Shown here in pieces: positions 13,440-25,111 of a stretch of 64,000 nucleotides of DNA. Source of the stretch: Ophiura sarsii (taxonomy: Eukaryota; Echinodermata; Ophiuroidea; Amphilepidida; Ophiuridae). The notes under the pieces were generated by a model. The model did no database searches. It was given only the letters and a program-made list of their open reading frames with translations, and was not told where the DNA came from. Location of the stretch: assembly GCA_035610835.1 (NCBI GenBank), contig CM069446.1, forward strand, positions 52,305,625 to 52,369,624, written 5' to 3'. The first letter of the stretch is position 1. Every line of letters begins with the position of its first letter. A program made the position numbers and the translations under genes.

Positions 13440-13710
13440 GCAATTGACGAAAGTGCAATGTTGATATGTCTGATCTTTGGGATTGAAAGTGGTGTAAATT
13501 TGCGTATCATCCGCATAAATATGATACGAGAGACTGTGTTTTTGAATGATTTTTCCAAGTTGAAGAGTATAAATAGTGAACATTGTTGTTCGACTCGGAG
13601 AGTACATCATTAATAAAAATGCGGCTCGTTCTTCCATCGGGCCAAGTAGCTTTTAAACCAGTTGAGAGCTGTCAAAAGTGACAATCACCCTATAGAAAGA
13701 GGTTTGCATT
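13440..13710 (-). mobile_element. CR1/L2-type LINE reverse transcriptase fragment
   Basis: Minus-strand frames give LNWFKSYLARW, then YTLQLGKIIQKHSLSYHI followed by YADDTQIYTTFNP. This is the order seen in CR1/L2-clade reverse transcriptases: WFxSYL, then the PLG..I..H segment before the YADDTQ active site. Frame changes and stops show it is dead. The downstream part is replaced by the foldback element at 13179-13371. Confidence 0.75.
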
Positions 13711-13739
13711 ACTGTTTAGAATGATCAGATTCGTGATTT

Positions 13740-15905
13740 TCAATAGGGATGAGTGTCACCTTGGAAACTGGACCCACGATCATTGAAATGACAATAACTC
13801 CGCTCCGCAACATCGTATCTCAACAATTGAGGTGTCAAAATACGCAGAACAAAATTATGCACTTGGTTATTTGCTTCGATTAATGCATACCTTTTCGAGC
13901 CGTTATATATTGGATCATTTCTAAGTGTTTCGATACTTTTTGTGAGCAGTTTAGAAGATTTGCATTGGCAACACAAGGGCATCAAAGAGGCTTAGTTGAA
14001 TATCAATTGGGAGAGATAATCTCCTGGATTTTGAAACGAAAACATAGCTTTTATAAGCTTGGTCATACAGACGCTTTTGAGCCTTTTTGAAATTGCCATT
14101 CTAATTAAAAATAATACCAAGATAAATATAATGATCTACTACTTCAATATTTTATAAGTTGCCAAAGTTGAAACGTGGGATGTTTCTGATGTGTCTTGAC
14201 GGTATTCAAATAAAGAGTCAATTGACTTCTGACGGTCTTGAGGCGACTCACCAAATATTATTGTATCATCAGCATAATAGAGTAGAGTAATAACCTTGAT
14301 ATGTTACAGTGTCCTCATCTTGTAGTTTATCATACACGAGAGCTGATATTGTTTTGAGTCCTTTACTGTTTTTAAGTAAATGGGTTTTTTCAGATCATTC
14401 AAAAAGATGGAGAAGAGCAAAGGAGAGAGATTTTGACCTTGTCTTACACCAATAGAGGAAGGTAACATCTCCGATATTTATTCCCCTAAGTTTGATTTCA
14501 CACAAGACTTTTAATTGTGTCAAATGCTTTGGCATAATCAATAAAAGCACATTACAATCTTTTGCGTAAGTATATCAATAATACGAGGGTCATTCAATAA
14601 GTTCTACCTCCTACCTCATAACTTTGCTATTATATAAGCCAGTCTTATGAAATATTACACAATTGTAGCTTTGAAACTCGGCTACAAATTAATGGTAAAT
14701 TATATTTGATATCTGCTTCACTTTTGCTATGATGCGGGCAAAACCAGAGAGAGATTTTGGACGACGGAAACGGAAAATTAGATTTAAAATAAATACCAGT
14801 ATTTCGGGGTATTTTCTGTATTGTATGGTAATATTTATCAGCACGATTTAAATACTGGAACTGGAAATCAATGAATGATTTCTGAATATATTAAAGTATT
14901 ATCATGTATAAATAAGATTGTAAGCAATTATTAACTCGTGTAGGCTTGCAAATGGCGTATTATCATCTTTAATGCATCGCTATACCTTTGGCATACTGGA
15001 ATACTGTTAATCAGTCAAATGTTCGTTGTTACAAATCAAGCCAGAGTGATGCCTCATACGTTCAATCTTTAACATGATAGTCAATTTATGAGTTTTCCTT
15101 ATGTGCAACCTTCAGAATGGTCAATCAGGTAGTCATCGGTAGAAATTAATCTCTTTGAGAGACTTGTAATCCCTCCATTTAGTCCTGTATATTGAAGACC
15201 TCTTAGTTCTTATGAAAATCAAATAGGAATTGTTGCAGCGTTCTCTAGGGGAGGGGTTAACTTAATGGGTGTCCTGATCTGGTTCTGGCTCATCAGAGGG
15301 CATATACTTTCCTAAGAAATCAGTCACATTTATTGTTTATAGTCTGTTAAAGAGATATCAGACAATTAGAACGGTTATAATTGATCGATAGGTACGTTTT
15401 GTCTCTTAGAATTGACAAAATGAACTGCACTTAGAATATGTTTGGCTGTTTTTCATCCGTTTCCATCACACTAAATGGACATTTGGTTTTTACTGCATCT
15501 CCAGAAAAGTGCGGCCAGTACTAAGACCAATTTACGATGATTCTGTAGCTGAGGTATCAAGCTACAATTGTGGACTATTTCATAAGTCAGGCTTATATAA
15601 TAAGAAAGTTATGAGGTAGGAGGTAAAACTTATTGAATGACCCTCGTACATTTTAAACTAAATATATGACGACCCATAGTAGAATACCCATGTCTAAACC
15701 ATGCTCGTTCTTCACCAAGTATTTCTCCAAATAACTTGACAACCTGTCATTAACGATAGAATTAAATAGTTTTCCAAGACATGCAGCTTTTAAAAGATTG
15801 TAATACCTCTGTCATTCCCTGGGTCCGTAGGAGAACCCTTATTTTTGAAGATGGGGCAGATGATTCCAATAGACCAGTCTGAAGGAACTATTCCAGTATT
15901 CAAAA
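13740..15905 (-). mobile_element. Non-LTR retrotransposon RT remnant, split by a mariner-type insertion
   Basis: From 15905 leftward the minus strand gives VPSDWSIGIICPIFKNKG and PGNDRGITI (fingers region). After the insertion at 14584-15646 come AFIDYAKAFDT (motif A), GVRQGQNLSPLLFSIFLNDL (motif B) and LLYYADDTIIFGESPQD (motif C), then RLYDQAYKAMFSFQNPG. Motif order and spacing identify a LINE reverse transcriptase distinct from the CR1/L2 fragment beside it. Several stops and frame changes make it a relic. The part near 13740-13985 is assigned by continuity only. Confidence 0.8.
14584..15646. mobile_element. Mariner-type non-autonomous element
   Basis: Both ends begin CGAGGGTCATTCAATAAGTT (one mismatch between ends), and the inverted repeats continue for about 90 bp. 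TA lies on both sides (14582-14583 and 15647-15648), the expected Tc1/mariner target duplication. The CGAGGGTCATTCAA start is typical of mariner ends. No transposase open frame is present in the 1063 bp. It interrupts the LINE remnant, so it is younger than that copy. Confidence 0.85.
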
Positions 15906-15910
15906 CTAGA

Positions 15911-16015
15911 GCGGTTCTCGGCTTCGCGGTTCGCGGGTTTTGCGGTTCGCGGGTTTTGCGGTTATCGGGTTTTGCGGTTATCGGGTTGCATGGTTTTTGG
16001 TTGAGCGGTTTCGGT
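15911..16015. repeat. Short tandem repeat of GGTT-rich 18-mers
   Basis: Units like GCGGTTCGCGGGTTTT and GCGGTTATCGGGTTTT repeat about five times with variation. It sits between the LINE remnant and the satellite block. Confidence 0.75.
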
Positions 16016-16125
16016 AGACATGTTTAATGTGGTTGGTACTTTAGGATCCCAGCGGAACCAGATTCGATGACTGTCACACTCACATTGTTAGCGATGTGTT
16101 GTTATAATGGATAGTTTGATTCTCG

Positions 16126-16250
16126 AAATGTCTCTAAACATTTGATTTGAAAATTATCCATCATTTCATTCATCAAAATAATAAACAAAAATAATAAAAA
16201 TAAGCTTACTTAAAAACACCTTTTCGGCTAAATCACGATTATTTAATGTA
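16126..16250. repeat. Left direct repeat flanking the 144-bp satellite
   Basis: This segment (AAATGTCTCTAAACATTTGA, then TTATCCATCATTTCATTCAT, then GGCTAAATCACGATTATTTA) recurs in the same orientation at about 20431-20555, just beyond the other end of the satellite array. The pair may be terminal repeats of a larger mobile unit, or products of the recombination that built the array. Confidence 0.75.
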
Positions 16251-16264
16251 AACTTATATTAGAG

Positions 16265-19200
16265 ATAAAATTTGAAATGCGAACATCATTTGAAACGTCA
16301 AATGTGTTGCGGTTTGATCAGTTCATTATACACATACTTTACACGTAGCTCAAAAAGTGAAATCATATCAAAAAAATCAAATCGGGACACATTTTATGGT
16401 GTCCGTCAATTTTTTAGGCTAAATTGCCGGAATTTTTTTCTTCATCAAATTTGTTGCGGTTTGACCAGTTAGCTACACAGACTTTATACGTAGCTCATAA
16501 AGTGAAATCATATCTAAAAAATCAAATCGGGAGACATTTTATGGTGTCACTCATTTTTTAGGCTAAATTGCCGGATTTGTTTTCTCCGTCAAATATGTTG
16601 CGGTTTGACCGGTTAGCTACACAGACTTTATACGTAGCTCAAAATGTGAAATCATGTCCAAAAAGTCAAATCAGGACACATTTTATGGTGTCTGTCATTT
16701 TTTAGGCTAAATTGTCGGATTTGTTTTCTCCGTCAAATGTGTTGCAGTATGACCGGCTAGCTACACAGACTTTATATGTAGCTCAAAATGTGAAATCATA
16801 TCCAAAATATGAAATCGGGACACATTTCATGGTGTCCACCATTTTTTAGGCTAAATTGCCGGAATGTTTTTTCTCCGTCAAATGTGTTGCGGTTTGACCC
16901 GTTAGCTACATACGCAGCTCAAAAAATGAAATCATATCCAAACAATCAAATCGGGACACATTTTATGGGGTCTGTCATTTTTTAGGCTAAATTGCCGGAA
17001 TTATTTTTTCTCCGTCAAATGTGTTGCAGTTTGACCCGTTAGCTACACAGACTTTATACGTAACTCAAAATGTGAAATCAAATCCAAAAAATCAAATCGG
17101 GACACATTATTATGGTGTCCGTCATTTTTTAGGCTAAATTGCCAGATTTCTTTTTCTCCCAGTCAAATGTGTTGCGGTTTGACCCGTTAGCTACACAGAC
17201 TTTATATGTAGCTCAAAAAGTGAAATCATATCCAAAAAATCAAATCGGTACACTTTTTATGGTGTCCGTCATTTTTTAGGCAAAATTGCCAGATTTTTTT
17301 TTCTCCGTCAAATGTGTTGCAGTATGACCGGCTAGCTACACAGACTTTATACGTAACTCAAAATGTGAAATCATATCCAAAAAATCAAATCGGGACACAT
17401 TTCATGGTGTCCGCCATTTTTTAGGCTAAATTGCCGGAATGTTTTTTTCTCCGTCAAATGTGTTGCGGTTTGACCCGTTAGCTACACAGACTTGATACGC
17501 AGCTCAAAATGTGAAATCATGTCCAAAAAATCAAATCAGGACACATTTTATGGTGTTTGTTATTTTTTAGGCTAAATTGTCGGATTTTTTTTCTCTCCGT
17601 CAAATGTGTTGCAGTATGACCGGCTAGCTACACAGACTTCATACGTAGCTCAAAATGTGAAATCATATCCAAAAAATCAAATTGGGACACATTTCAAGGT
17701 GTCCGCCATTTTTTAGGCTAAATTGCCGGAATGTTTTTTTCTCCGTCAAATGTGTTGCGGTTGACCCGTTAGCTACACAGACTTTATACGCAGCTCAAAA
17801 TGTGAAATCATGTCCAAAAAAATCAAATCAGGACACATTTTATGGTGTCTGTCATTTTTTAGGCTAAATTGTCTGATTTTTTTTTCTCCGTCAAATGTGT
17901 TGCAGTATGACCGGCTAGCTACACAGACTTTATACGTAACTCAAAATGTGAAATCATATCCAAAAAATCAAATCGGGACACATTTCATGGTGTCCGCCAT
18001 TTTTTAGGCTAAATTGCCGGAATGTTTTTTTCTCCGTCAAATGTGTTGCGGTTTGACCCGTTAGCTACACAGACTTGATACGCAGCTCAAAATGTGAAAT
18101 CATGTCCAAAAAATCAAATCAGGATACATTTTATGGTGTCTGTCATTTTTTAGGCTAAATTGTATGATTTTCATATCCAAAATATGAAATCGGGACACAT
18201 TTCATGGTGTCCACCATTTTTTAGGCTAAATTGCCGGAATGTTTTTTCTCCGTCAAATGTGTTGCGGTTTGACCCGTTAGCTACATACGCAGCTCAAAAA
18301 ATGAAATCATATCCAAACAATCAAATCGGGACACATTTTATGGTGTCTGTCATTTTTTAGGCTAAATTGTCGGATTTGTTTTCTCCGTCAAATGTGTTGC
18401 AGTATGACCGGCTAGCTACACAGACTTTATATGTAGCTCAAAATGTGAAATCATATCCAAAATATGAAATCGGGACACATTTCATGGTGTCCACCATTTT
18501 TTAGGCTAAATTGCCGGAATGTTTTTTCTCCGTCAAATGTGTTGCGGTTTGACCGGTTAGCTACATACGCAGCTCAAAAAATGAAATCATATCCAAACAA
18601 TCAAATCGGGACACATTTTATGGGGTCTGTCATTTTTTAGGCTAAATTGCCGGAATTATTTTTTCTCCGTCAAATGTGTTGCAGTTTGACCCGTTAGCTA
18701 CACAGACTTTATACGTAACTCAAAATGTGAAATCAAATCCAAAAAATCAAATCGGGACACATTATTATGGTGTCTGTCATTTTTTAGGCTAAATTGCCAG
18801 ATTTCTTTTTCTCCCAGTCAAATGTGTTGCGGTTTGACCCGTTAGCTACACAGACTTTATACGTAACTCAAAATGTGAAATCATATCCAAAAAATCAAAT
18901 CGGGACACATTTCATGGTGTCCGCCATTTTTTAGGCTAAATTGCCGGAATGTTTTTTTCTCCGTCAAATGTGTTGCGGTTTGACCCGTTAGCTACACAGA
19001 CTTGATACGCAGCTCAAAATGTGAAATCATGTCCAAAAAATCAAATCAGGACACATTTTATGGTGTTTGTTATTTTTTAGGCTAAATTGTCGGATTTTTT
19101 TTCTCTCCGTCAAATGTGTTGCAGTATGACCGGCTAGCTACACAGACTTCATACGTAGCTCAAAATGTGAAATCATATCCAAAAAATCAAATTGGGACAC

Positions 19201-20395
19201 ATTTCAAGGTGTCCGCCATTTTTTAGGCTAAATTGCCGGAATGTTTTTTTCTCCGTCAAATGTGTTGCGGTTGACCCGTTAGCTACACAGACTTTATACG
19301 CAGCTCAAAATGTGAAATCATGTCCAAAAAATCAAATCAGGACACATTTTATGGTGTCTGTCATTTTTTAGGCTAAATTGTCTGATTTTTTTTTCTCCGT
19401 CAAATGTGTTGCAGTATGACCGGCTAGCTACACAGACTATATACGTAACTCAAAATGTGAAATCATATCCAAAAAATCAAATCGGGACACATTTCATGGT
19501 GTCCGCCATTTTTTAGGCTAAATTGCCGGAATGTTTTTTTCTCCGTCAAATGTGTTGCGGTTTGACCCGTTAGCTACACAGACTTGATACGCAGCTCAAA
19601 ATGTGAAATCATGTCCAAAAAATCAAATCAGGATACATTTTATGGTGTCTGTCATTTTTTAGGCTAAATTGTATGATTTTTTTTTCTCCGTCAAATGTGT
19701 TGCAGTATGACCGGCTAGCTACACAGACTTTATACATAGCTCAAAATGTGAAACAATATCCAAAAAATCAAATCAGGACACATTTTATGGTGTCTGTCAT
19801 TTTTTAGGCTAAATTGTCAGATTTTTTTCTTCTCCGTCAAATATGTTGCGGTTTGACCGGTTAGCTACACAGACTTCATACGTAGCTCAAAATGTGAAAA
19901 AAATCCCAAAAATTCAAATCGGTACATATTTTATGGTGTCCATTCATTTCTTTAGGCTAAATTGCTGGACATTTTTTTTCTGCGTCAAATGTGTTGCAGT
20001 TTGACCCGTCCCTTATGAAAATCGCAATCAATTCTGCAACCTTGCGCAAGGTTAAATTTGGAAAAATACAACCTTGCGCAACCAGTTTGGTTGTTCTGAG
20101 AAGGTTGCGCAACCTTGAAGCAATCATCCACAACCTTTGTGCAACCTTGCGACAAACTTGTGCAACCTTACGCAACCGTGCGACAACCTGTGACAAACTT
20201 GTGCAACCTTACGCAACCGTGCGACAACCTTGTGCAACCTGGTACCACCTTGCTGCAATCACATTTTGGTGATTGCATTTTCGTAAAGCAATACAGTACA
20301 CAGACTTTATAAGTAGCTCAAAATGTGAAATCATCCAAAATATCACATCGGGACACATTTTATCATGGTATCCATCATTTTTTAGACTAAGTCGA
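16265..20395. repeat. 144-bp satellite array, about 26 units
   Basis: The phrase TTTTTTAGGCTAAATTGCCG recurs every 144-147 bp (for example near 16417, 16561, 16705 and 16849). A unit also carries TCTCCGTCAAATGTGTTGCG, GTTAGCTACACAGACTTTAT and AAATCGGGACACATTT. Variants (GCAGTATGACCGGC versus GCGGTTTGACCCG; CATTTCA versus CATTTTA) are arranged in blocks rather than at random. A GCAACC-rich insert at about 20030-20270 interrupts the last unit. Open frames inside are repeat artefacts. Confidence 0.95.
20030..20272. repeat. GCAACCTT-type degenerate short repeat
   Basis: Motifs such as TTGCGCAACC, TTGTGCAACC, TACGCAACCGTGCGACAACC recur at 10-20-base intervals. The block is inserted within a satellite unit that resumes at about 20290. 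Confidence 0.8.
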
Positions 20396-20430
20396 TATCC
20401 CGGGGCCCATTTTGGGACCCGAGATTCCCA

Positions 20431-20555
20431 AAATGTCTCTAAACATTTGATTCTGGAATTATCCATCATTTCATTCATCAAAATAAAAATAATAAAAAAT
20501 AATAATAAGCTTATTTAAAAAAAAATTGTCGGCTAAATCACGATTATTTAATGCA
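20431..20555. repeat. Right direct repeat flanking the 144-bp satellite
   Basis: This is the partner of the copy at 16126-16250, in the same orientation, with a few substitutions and differences in AAT-repeat length. Confidence 0.75.
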
Positions 20556-21160
20556 CATTTAATGTGGAGATTCATTTGAAATTGATTTATTTTGTATTTG
20601 TGCATTATTTTTACTCTTTCGCTAAAATGTGATTCTTCGCCGGGTATTTTCATTTTCGTAACTGATGTAAGCTCTAGTTTCGATAGATTGGTACCAAATC
20701 TATAATTTGGGTATCGGGTAAAAGTACAATGTTGGAAGGGAATCATTTTTATGGCCCACTTGGTCCCACCGTCCATGGACTCACTCACATTTTTGGAGAC
20801 TCAAACTTATCCTTTTATGTTCTCTTTGGAATTCATGACATTGCTATGAAACTAAGAGCTAGCAAAAGTGGTTCAGAAAAGTCGCATTGGATCTTTTTAT
20901 TTATGACTAGCAAGTAAACAACTGTGGTATTAATACAAAATCCTGAGAGTGGTATATACGTACTAGTCTCAGACAAAATCTTCGTCGGCCATCTTAAAAA
21001 ACAATAATCACATTGGTAATTTTGTTTTTCTGTGTAAGCATGTAAGGCTACCGGATTGAATTTCATCCGAATAATAGATGCACATGGGTCAAGAAACAGG
21101 TGAGCACTCATTTTTGTCTCGCCTGATGTAATCAGAAAGAGACTATGTTATCACTATTTC

Positions 21161-21232
21161 TGTCCGGCGTCCGCCGTCCGCCGTATGCCGTATGCCGTCC
21201 GCCGTCCGCCGTCCGCCGTATGCCGTGTGCTA
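21161..21232. repeat. CCGCCGT/ATGCCGT short tandem repeat
   Basis: Seven-base units CCGCCGT and ATGCCGT alternate about nine times immediately before the minisatellite. Confidence 0.85.
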
Positions 21233-21235
21233 AGA

Positions 21236-23125
21236 AATACCTTTGTGACGCGATATCTGGAGATCCGTAAGGCCTATCGTGATGGGACTTGGTGGAGAGA
21301 AGGGGGGTGGTGCGTTCTGTTGCTGATTGATTTTTCAAGGTCATCGGGGGTCATACAAGGTCATCGGGGTCAAATATGCTTAAAACTTTTGAGACGCGTT
21401 GTGACGCGATATCTAGAGATCCGTAAGGCCTATCTTGATGGGACTTGATGTCAGGGAAGGGGGTGGGGTGTTCTTTTGCTGATTAGATTTTCAAGGTCAT
21501 CAGAGGTCATTCAAGGTCATCGGGGGTCAAATATGGGGTCAAATAAGATCCGTAAGGCCGATCTTGATGGGATTTGGTGGAGGGAAGGGGGTGGTGTGTT
21601 CTTTTTGCTGATTAAATTTTCAAGGTCATCGGAGGTCATTCAAGGTCATCGGGGGTCAAATATGGGGTCAAATAGATCAGTAAGGCCTATCTTGATGGGA
21701 TTTGGTGGAGGGAAGGGGGGTGGTGTGTTCTTTTTGGTGATTAAATTTTCAAGGTCACCAGAGGTCATCGGGGTCAAATATGGGGTCAAATAGATCAGTA
21801 AGGCCTATATTGATGAGATTTGGTGGAGGGAAGGGGAGTGGTGTGTTCTTTTTGCTGAATAAATTTTCAAGGTCATCAGAGGTCATTCAAGGTCATCGGG
21901 GGTCAAATAAGATCCATAAGGCCTATCTTGATTGGATTTGGTGGAGGGAAGGGGGATGGTGTGTTCTTTTTGTTCTTAATTTTTCGGGGTCATCAGGGGT
22001 CAAATATGGGGTCAAATAGATCAGTAAGGCCTATCTTGATGGGATTTGGTGGAGGGAAGGGGGGGTGTGTTCTTTTTGTTGATTAATTTTTCGGGGTCAT
22101 CGGGGGTCAAATATGGGGTCAAATAGATCAGTAAGGCCTATCTTGATGGGATTTGGTGGACGGAAGAGGGATGGTGTGTTCTTTTTGTTGATTAATTTTT
22201 CGGGGTCATTGGGGGTCAAATATGGGGTCAAATAGATCAGTAAGGCCTATCTTGATGGGATTTGGTGGAGGGAAGGGGGTGGTGTGTTCTTTTTGTTGAT
22301 TAATTTTTCGGGGTCATTGGGGGTCAAATATGGTGTCAAATAGATCAGTAAGGCCTATCTTGATGGGATTTGGTGGAGGGAAGGGGGGTGGTGTGTTCTT
22401 TTTGTTGATTAATTTTTCGGGGTCATCGGGGGTCAAATATGGGGTCAAATAGATCAGTAAGGCCTATCTTGATGGGATTTGGTGGAGGGAAGGGGGGGTG
22501 GTGTGTTCTTTTTGTTGATTAATTTTTCGGGGTCATCGGGGGTCAAATATGGGGTCAAATTGATCAGTAAGGCCTATCTTGATGGGATTTGGTGGACGGA
22601 AGAGGGATGGTGTGTTCTTTTTTTTGATTAATTTTTCGGGGTCATCGGGGGTCAAATATGGGGTCAAATAGATCAGTAAGGCCTATCTTGATGGGATTTG
22701 GTGGACGGAAGAGGGATGGGGTGTTCTTTTTGTTGATTATTTTTTCGGGGTCATCGGGGGTCAAATATGGGGTCAAATAGATCAGTAAGGCCTATCTTGG
22801 TGGGATTTGGTGGACGGAAGAGGGATGGTGTGTTCTTTTTGTTGATTAATTTTTGGGGTCATCGGGGGTCAAATATGGGGTCAAATTTGATCAGTAAGGC
22901 CTATCTTGATGGGATTTGGTGGACGGAAGAGGGATGGTGTGTTCTTTTTGTTGATTAATTTTTCGGGGTCATCGGGGGTCAAATATGGGGTCAAATAGAT
23001 CAGTAAGGTCTATCTTGATGGGATTTGGTGGACGGAAGAGGGATGGTGTGTTCTTTTTGTTGATTAATTTTTCGGGGTCAAATATGGGGTCAAATAGATC
23101 AGTAAGGCCTATCTTGATGCATTAA
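21236..23125. repeat. 108-118-bp minisatellite with AGGTCA-like half sites
   Basis: About 17 units carry GATCAGTAAGGCCTATCTTG, GATGGGATTTGGTGGA, TGTGTTCTTTTTGTTGATTA and GGGGTCATCGGGGGTCAAAT. Early units (21300-21900) also contain TCAAGGTCATC and GAGGTCATTCAAGGTCATC. Later units are more uniform and probably expanded recently. Open frames crossing the array are artefacts. Confidence 0.95.
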
Positions 23126-24563
23126 CTACAATGCATACCTCTGTGACAGTGCTACATTGTATCATATGTTTCATCATCATTTCTTTCAAGTCACTTTTGA
23201 TGAACAGGCGAGACGCGCCGTTCGAGAACCGCCTTGTTTAAGTTAAACCTGTCCGATATGTCCGTGAAAAACCGAATTTAGACATTAATTATTATGTTAA
23301 AATTAGTCACATGATAGCCTTGTCTTTTTGGTATGGTTCCCCCTTATTCATTTGCCTGAAGAAGTACTGAAAAGGACTACGTGAGCTCATGGTATCAATG
23401 AACTCACGCCAGCCGATTTGCTTGAAATATAATTGACTATAACTATCCGCATTCATTAACGTAGGCAAATAACCTTATAAATAGCGTATAAATGACAACA
23501 AACACCAACATATTATGCCAGTGAGAAGAATGAGAGGAAAATGATTGATGAAATACAATAAATACAAACACAAACCACATTTTAATTCCATGTAATTCGG
23601 GGTCTACTTCTTTATGCGTAGAAACTATCGTAGGGGCGCATCACTGTACATCCTAACACATATACCTAAATGTGAAACAGAGAACGTGCCTTGGTTACGG
23701 CCCAAAAACATCTTAGTAACGCCTAATTCTGGACCTCAAAAATATGCTCATGCAGTAGGTATCAATATAATACACAACTTATCAAAATTTCCTTCAACCA
23801 ACGTCCTTACTTTTCAAGATTCTTGTGCCACAAAAAATACGATAAAAAGCCACGATAAAAGGCAGTAACTGGTCCGTGATAACACAACACATACGGACAA
23901 AACCCCCTAAAAAATGGCTACAAATGGAGATGATCAGAATCATGCTACCAAACACAGTATTCGAGACTTGTAGTCATCTCATAACTCATAATAACGTTGA
24001 AAAAATTAGTGAGCATGTTTGCAGTTAAACTTTGACTAGAGGTTATCATGGTTATAAACTCATTCAGAATATTATCAAAACCTGCAGCTTTGTTAAATTT
24101 CAATTTTGTAATGCCATTTTTAACTTCATCAATTAATGCCTTAGAATTAATTAGCTTTGTCATGGTGCCCAGAAAAAGATAAGAAATCATGACCATCTTG
24201 ATTTGGTGCTTTAAGTATTTAAAATGATTAGTGAATCGAAATCAGCCGAGAACGGTATTGTGAGACTTTTCATTGAATAATTTCCAGTTTTCTCTGCTGC
24301 TAGTAATGTTCATGTCACAACGATTGGAGATAAACTTGCTGTTGTATTCATTCTTAGCTTTTCTAACCATTTTCTTGTATTTTTCCCAAAACAATTTAAA
24401 TCAACAAAGTTAGTATAGGATAGATTCTTCTTGTATATTGACTTTGGCTCTATTGTACTTTTTTCTCATATTATTAGCACATTTTTTGTTGTACCACATT
24501 TTGTAAGTAGTCGTCCTATTATCGTTATTCTTATGTACATGGACACCCCCGTAAGACACTTTT

Positions 24564-24690
24564 GTCAGTCACCTCGTGAATTTCACGTAAGTGTGGGGGG
24601 GGGGGGGGTAGAAGTCAAAAAAAATCGATTTCGCACGGACACAAATTTTCGCAGTCCAAAAAGCACTGTAGTCAATGTTTTATGAGTAGT
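24564..24690. repeat. Dispersed module shared with 28284-28440
   Basis: CAGTCACCTCGTGAATTTCA followed by CGTAAGTG, a G run, and TTCGCACGG(A/T)CACAAA repeats also occurs inside the element at 28155-28519. The limits are not defined. Confidence 0.65.
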
Positions 24691-25111
24691 TTTACTATCA
24701 TTGATATTTGAAACTAAGAAAAACGCAATTTTTACCTTAAAAAAAAAAATTAAAACAATCGTAACCGTCGCCCCCCATCTGACGGGCCTGATGGATACAA
24801 TGTGCAGCATCTGCTGCAGATATAAACATATATACAATTTTTACAAAAATGTCACTAATAATCTTGCCGTTAACGCACCTAAGATTAGAGGGATAGAATT
24901 CTAGATCATTACCAATCGTGTCAATTAAATGTCGAGACTATCAATAAATTTGTCTTTGTTTACAATTTTCCAGACCGGTTTTTTTATCACGTGTCTTACT
25001 TTGTTTTAAATTGACTGGTTTTTCATCATTGTGTGTAAGTGCATCAGTATAGTTACCAGAATTACCAGCATTAATATTATTAGCAATTTTCATACTCATG
25101 GATATCAGATA

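Larger units (their letters stand above)
21116..23214. mobile_element. Possible inverted-repeat element enclosing a minisatellite
   Basis: GTCTCGCCTG at 21116-21125 is exactly mirrored by CAGGCGAGAC at 23205-23214, and the whole minisatellite lies between them. The inverted repeat is only about 10 bp and no clear target duplication was found, so a mobile-element call is tentative. Confidence 0.45.

Noticed and set aside
16272..18360. Several open frames in the 144-bp satellite
   Set aside because: They are translated repeats with copy-specific stops and no start or splice context.
16265..20395. CRISPR-like periodic array
   Set aside because: Units are 144 bp without short conserved repeats and unique spacers, there are no cas genes, and the context is eukaryotic.
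21476..22958. Open frames in the minisatellite
   Set aside because: Repetitive translations of the 108-118-bp unit; no coding signature beyond the repeat.
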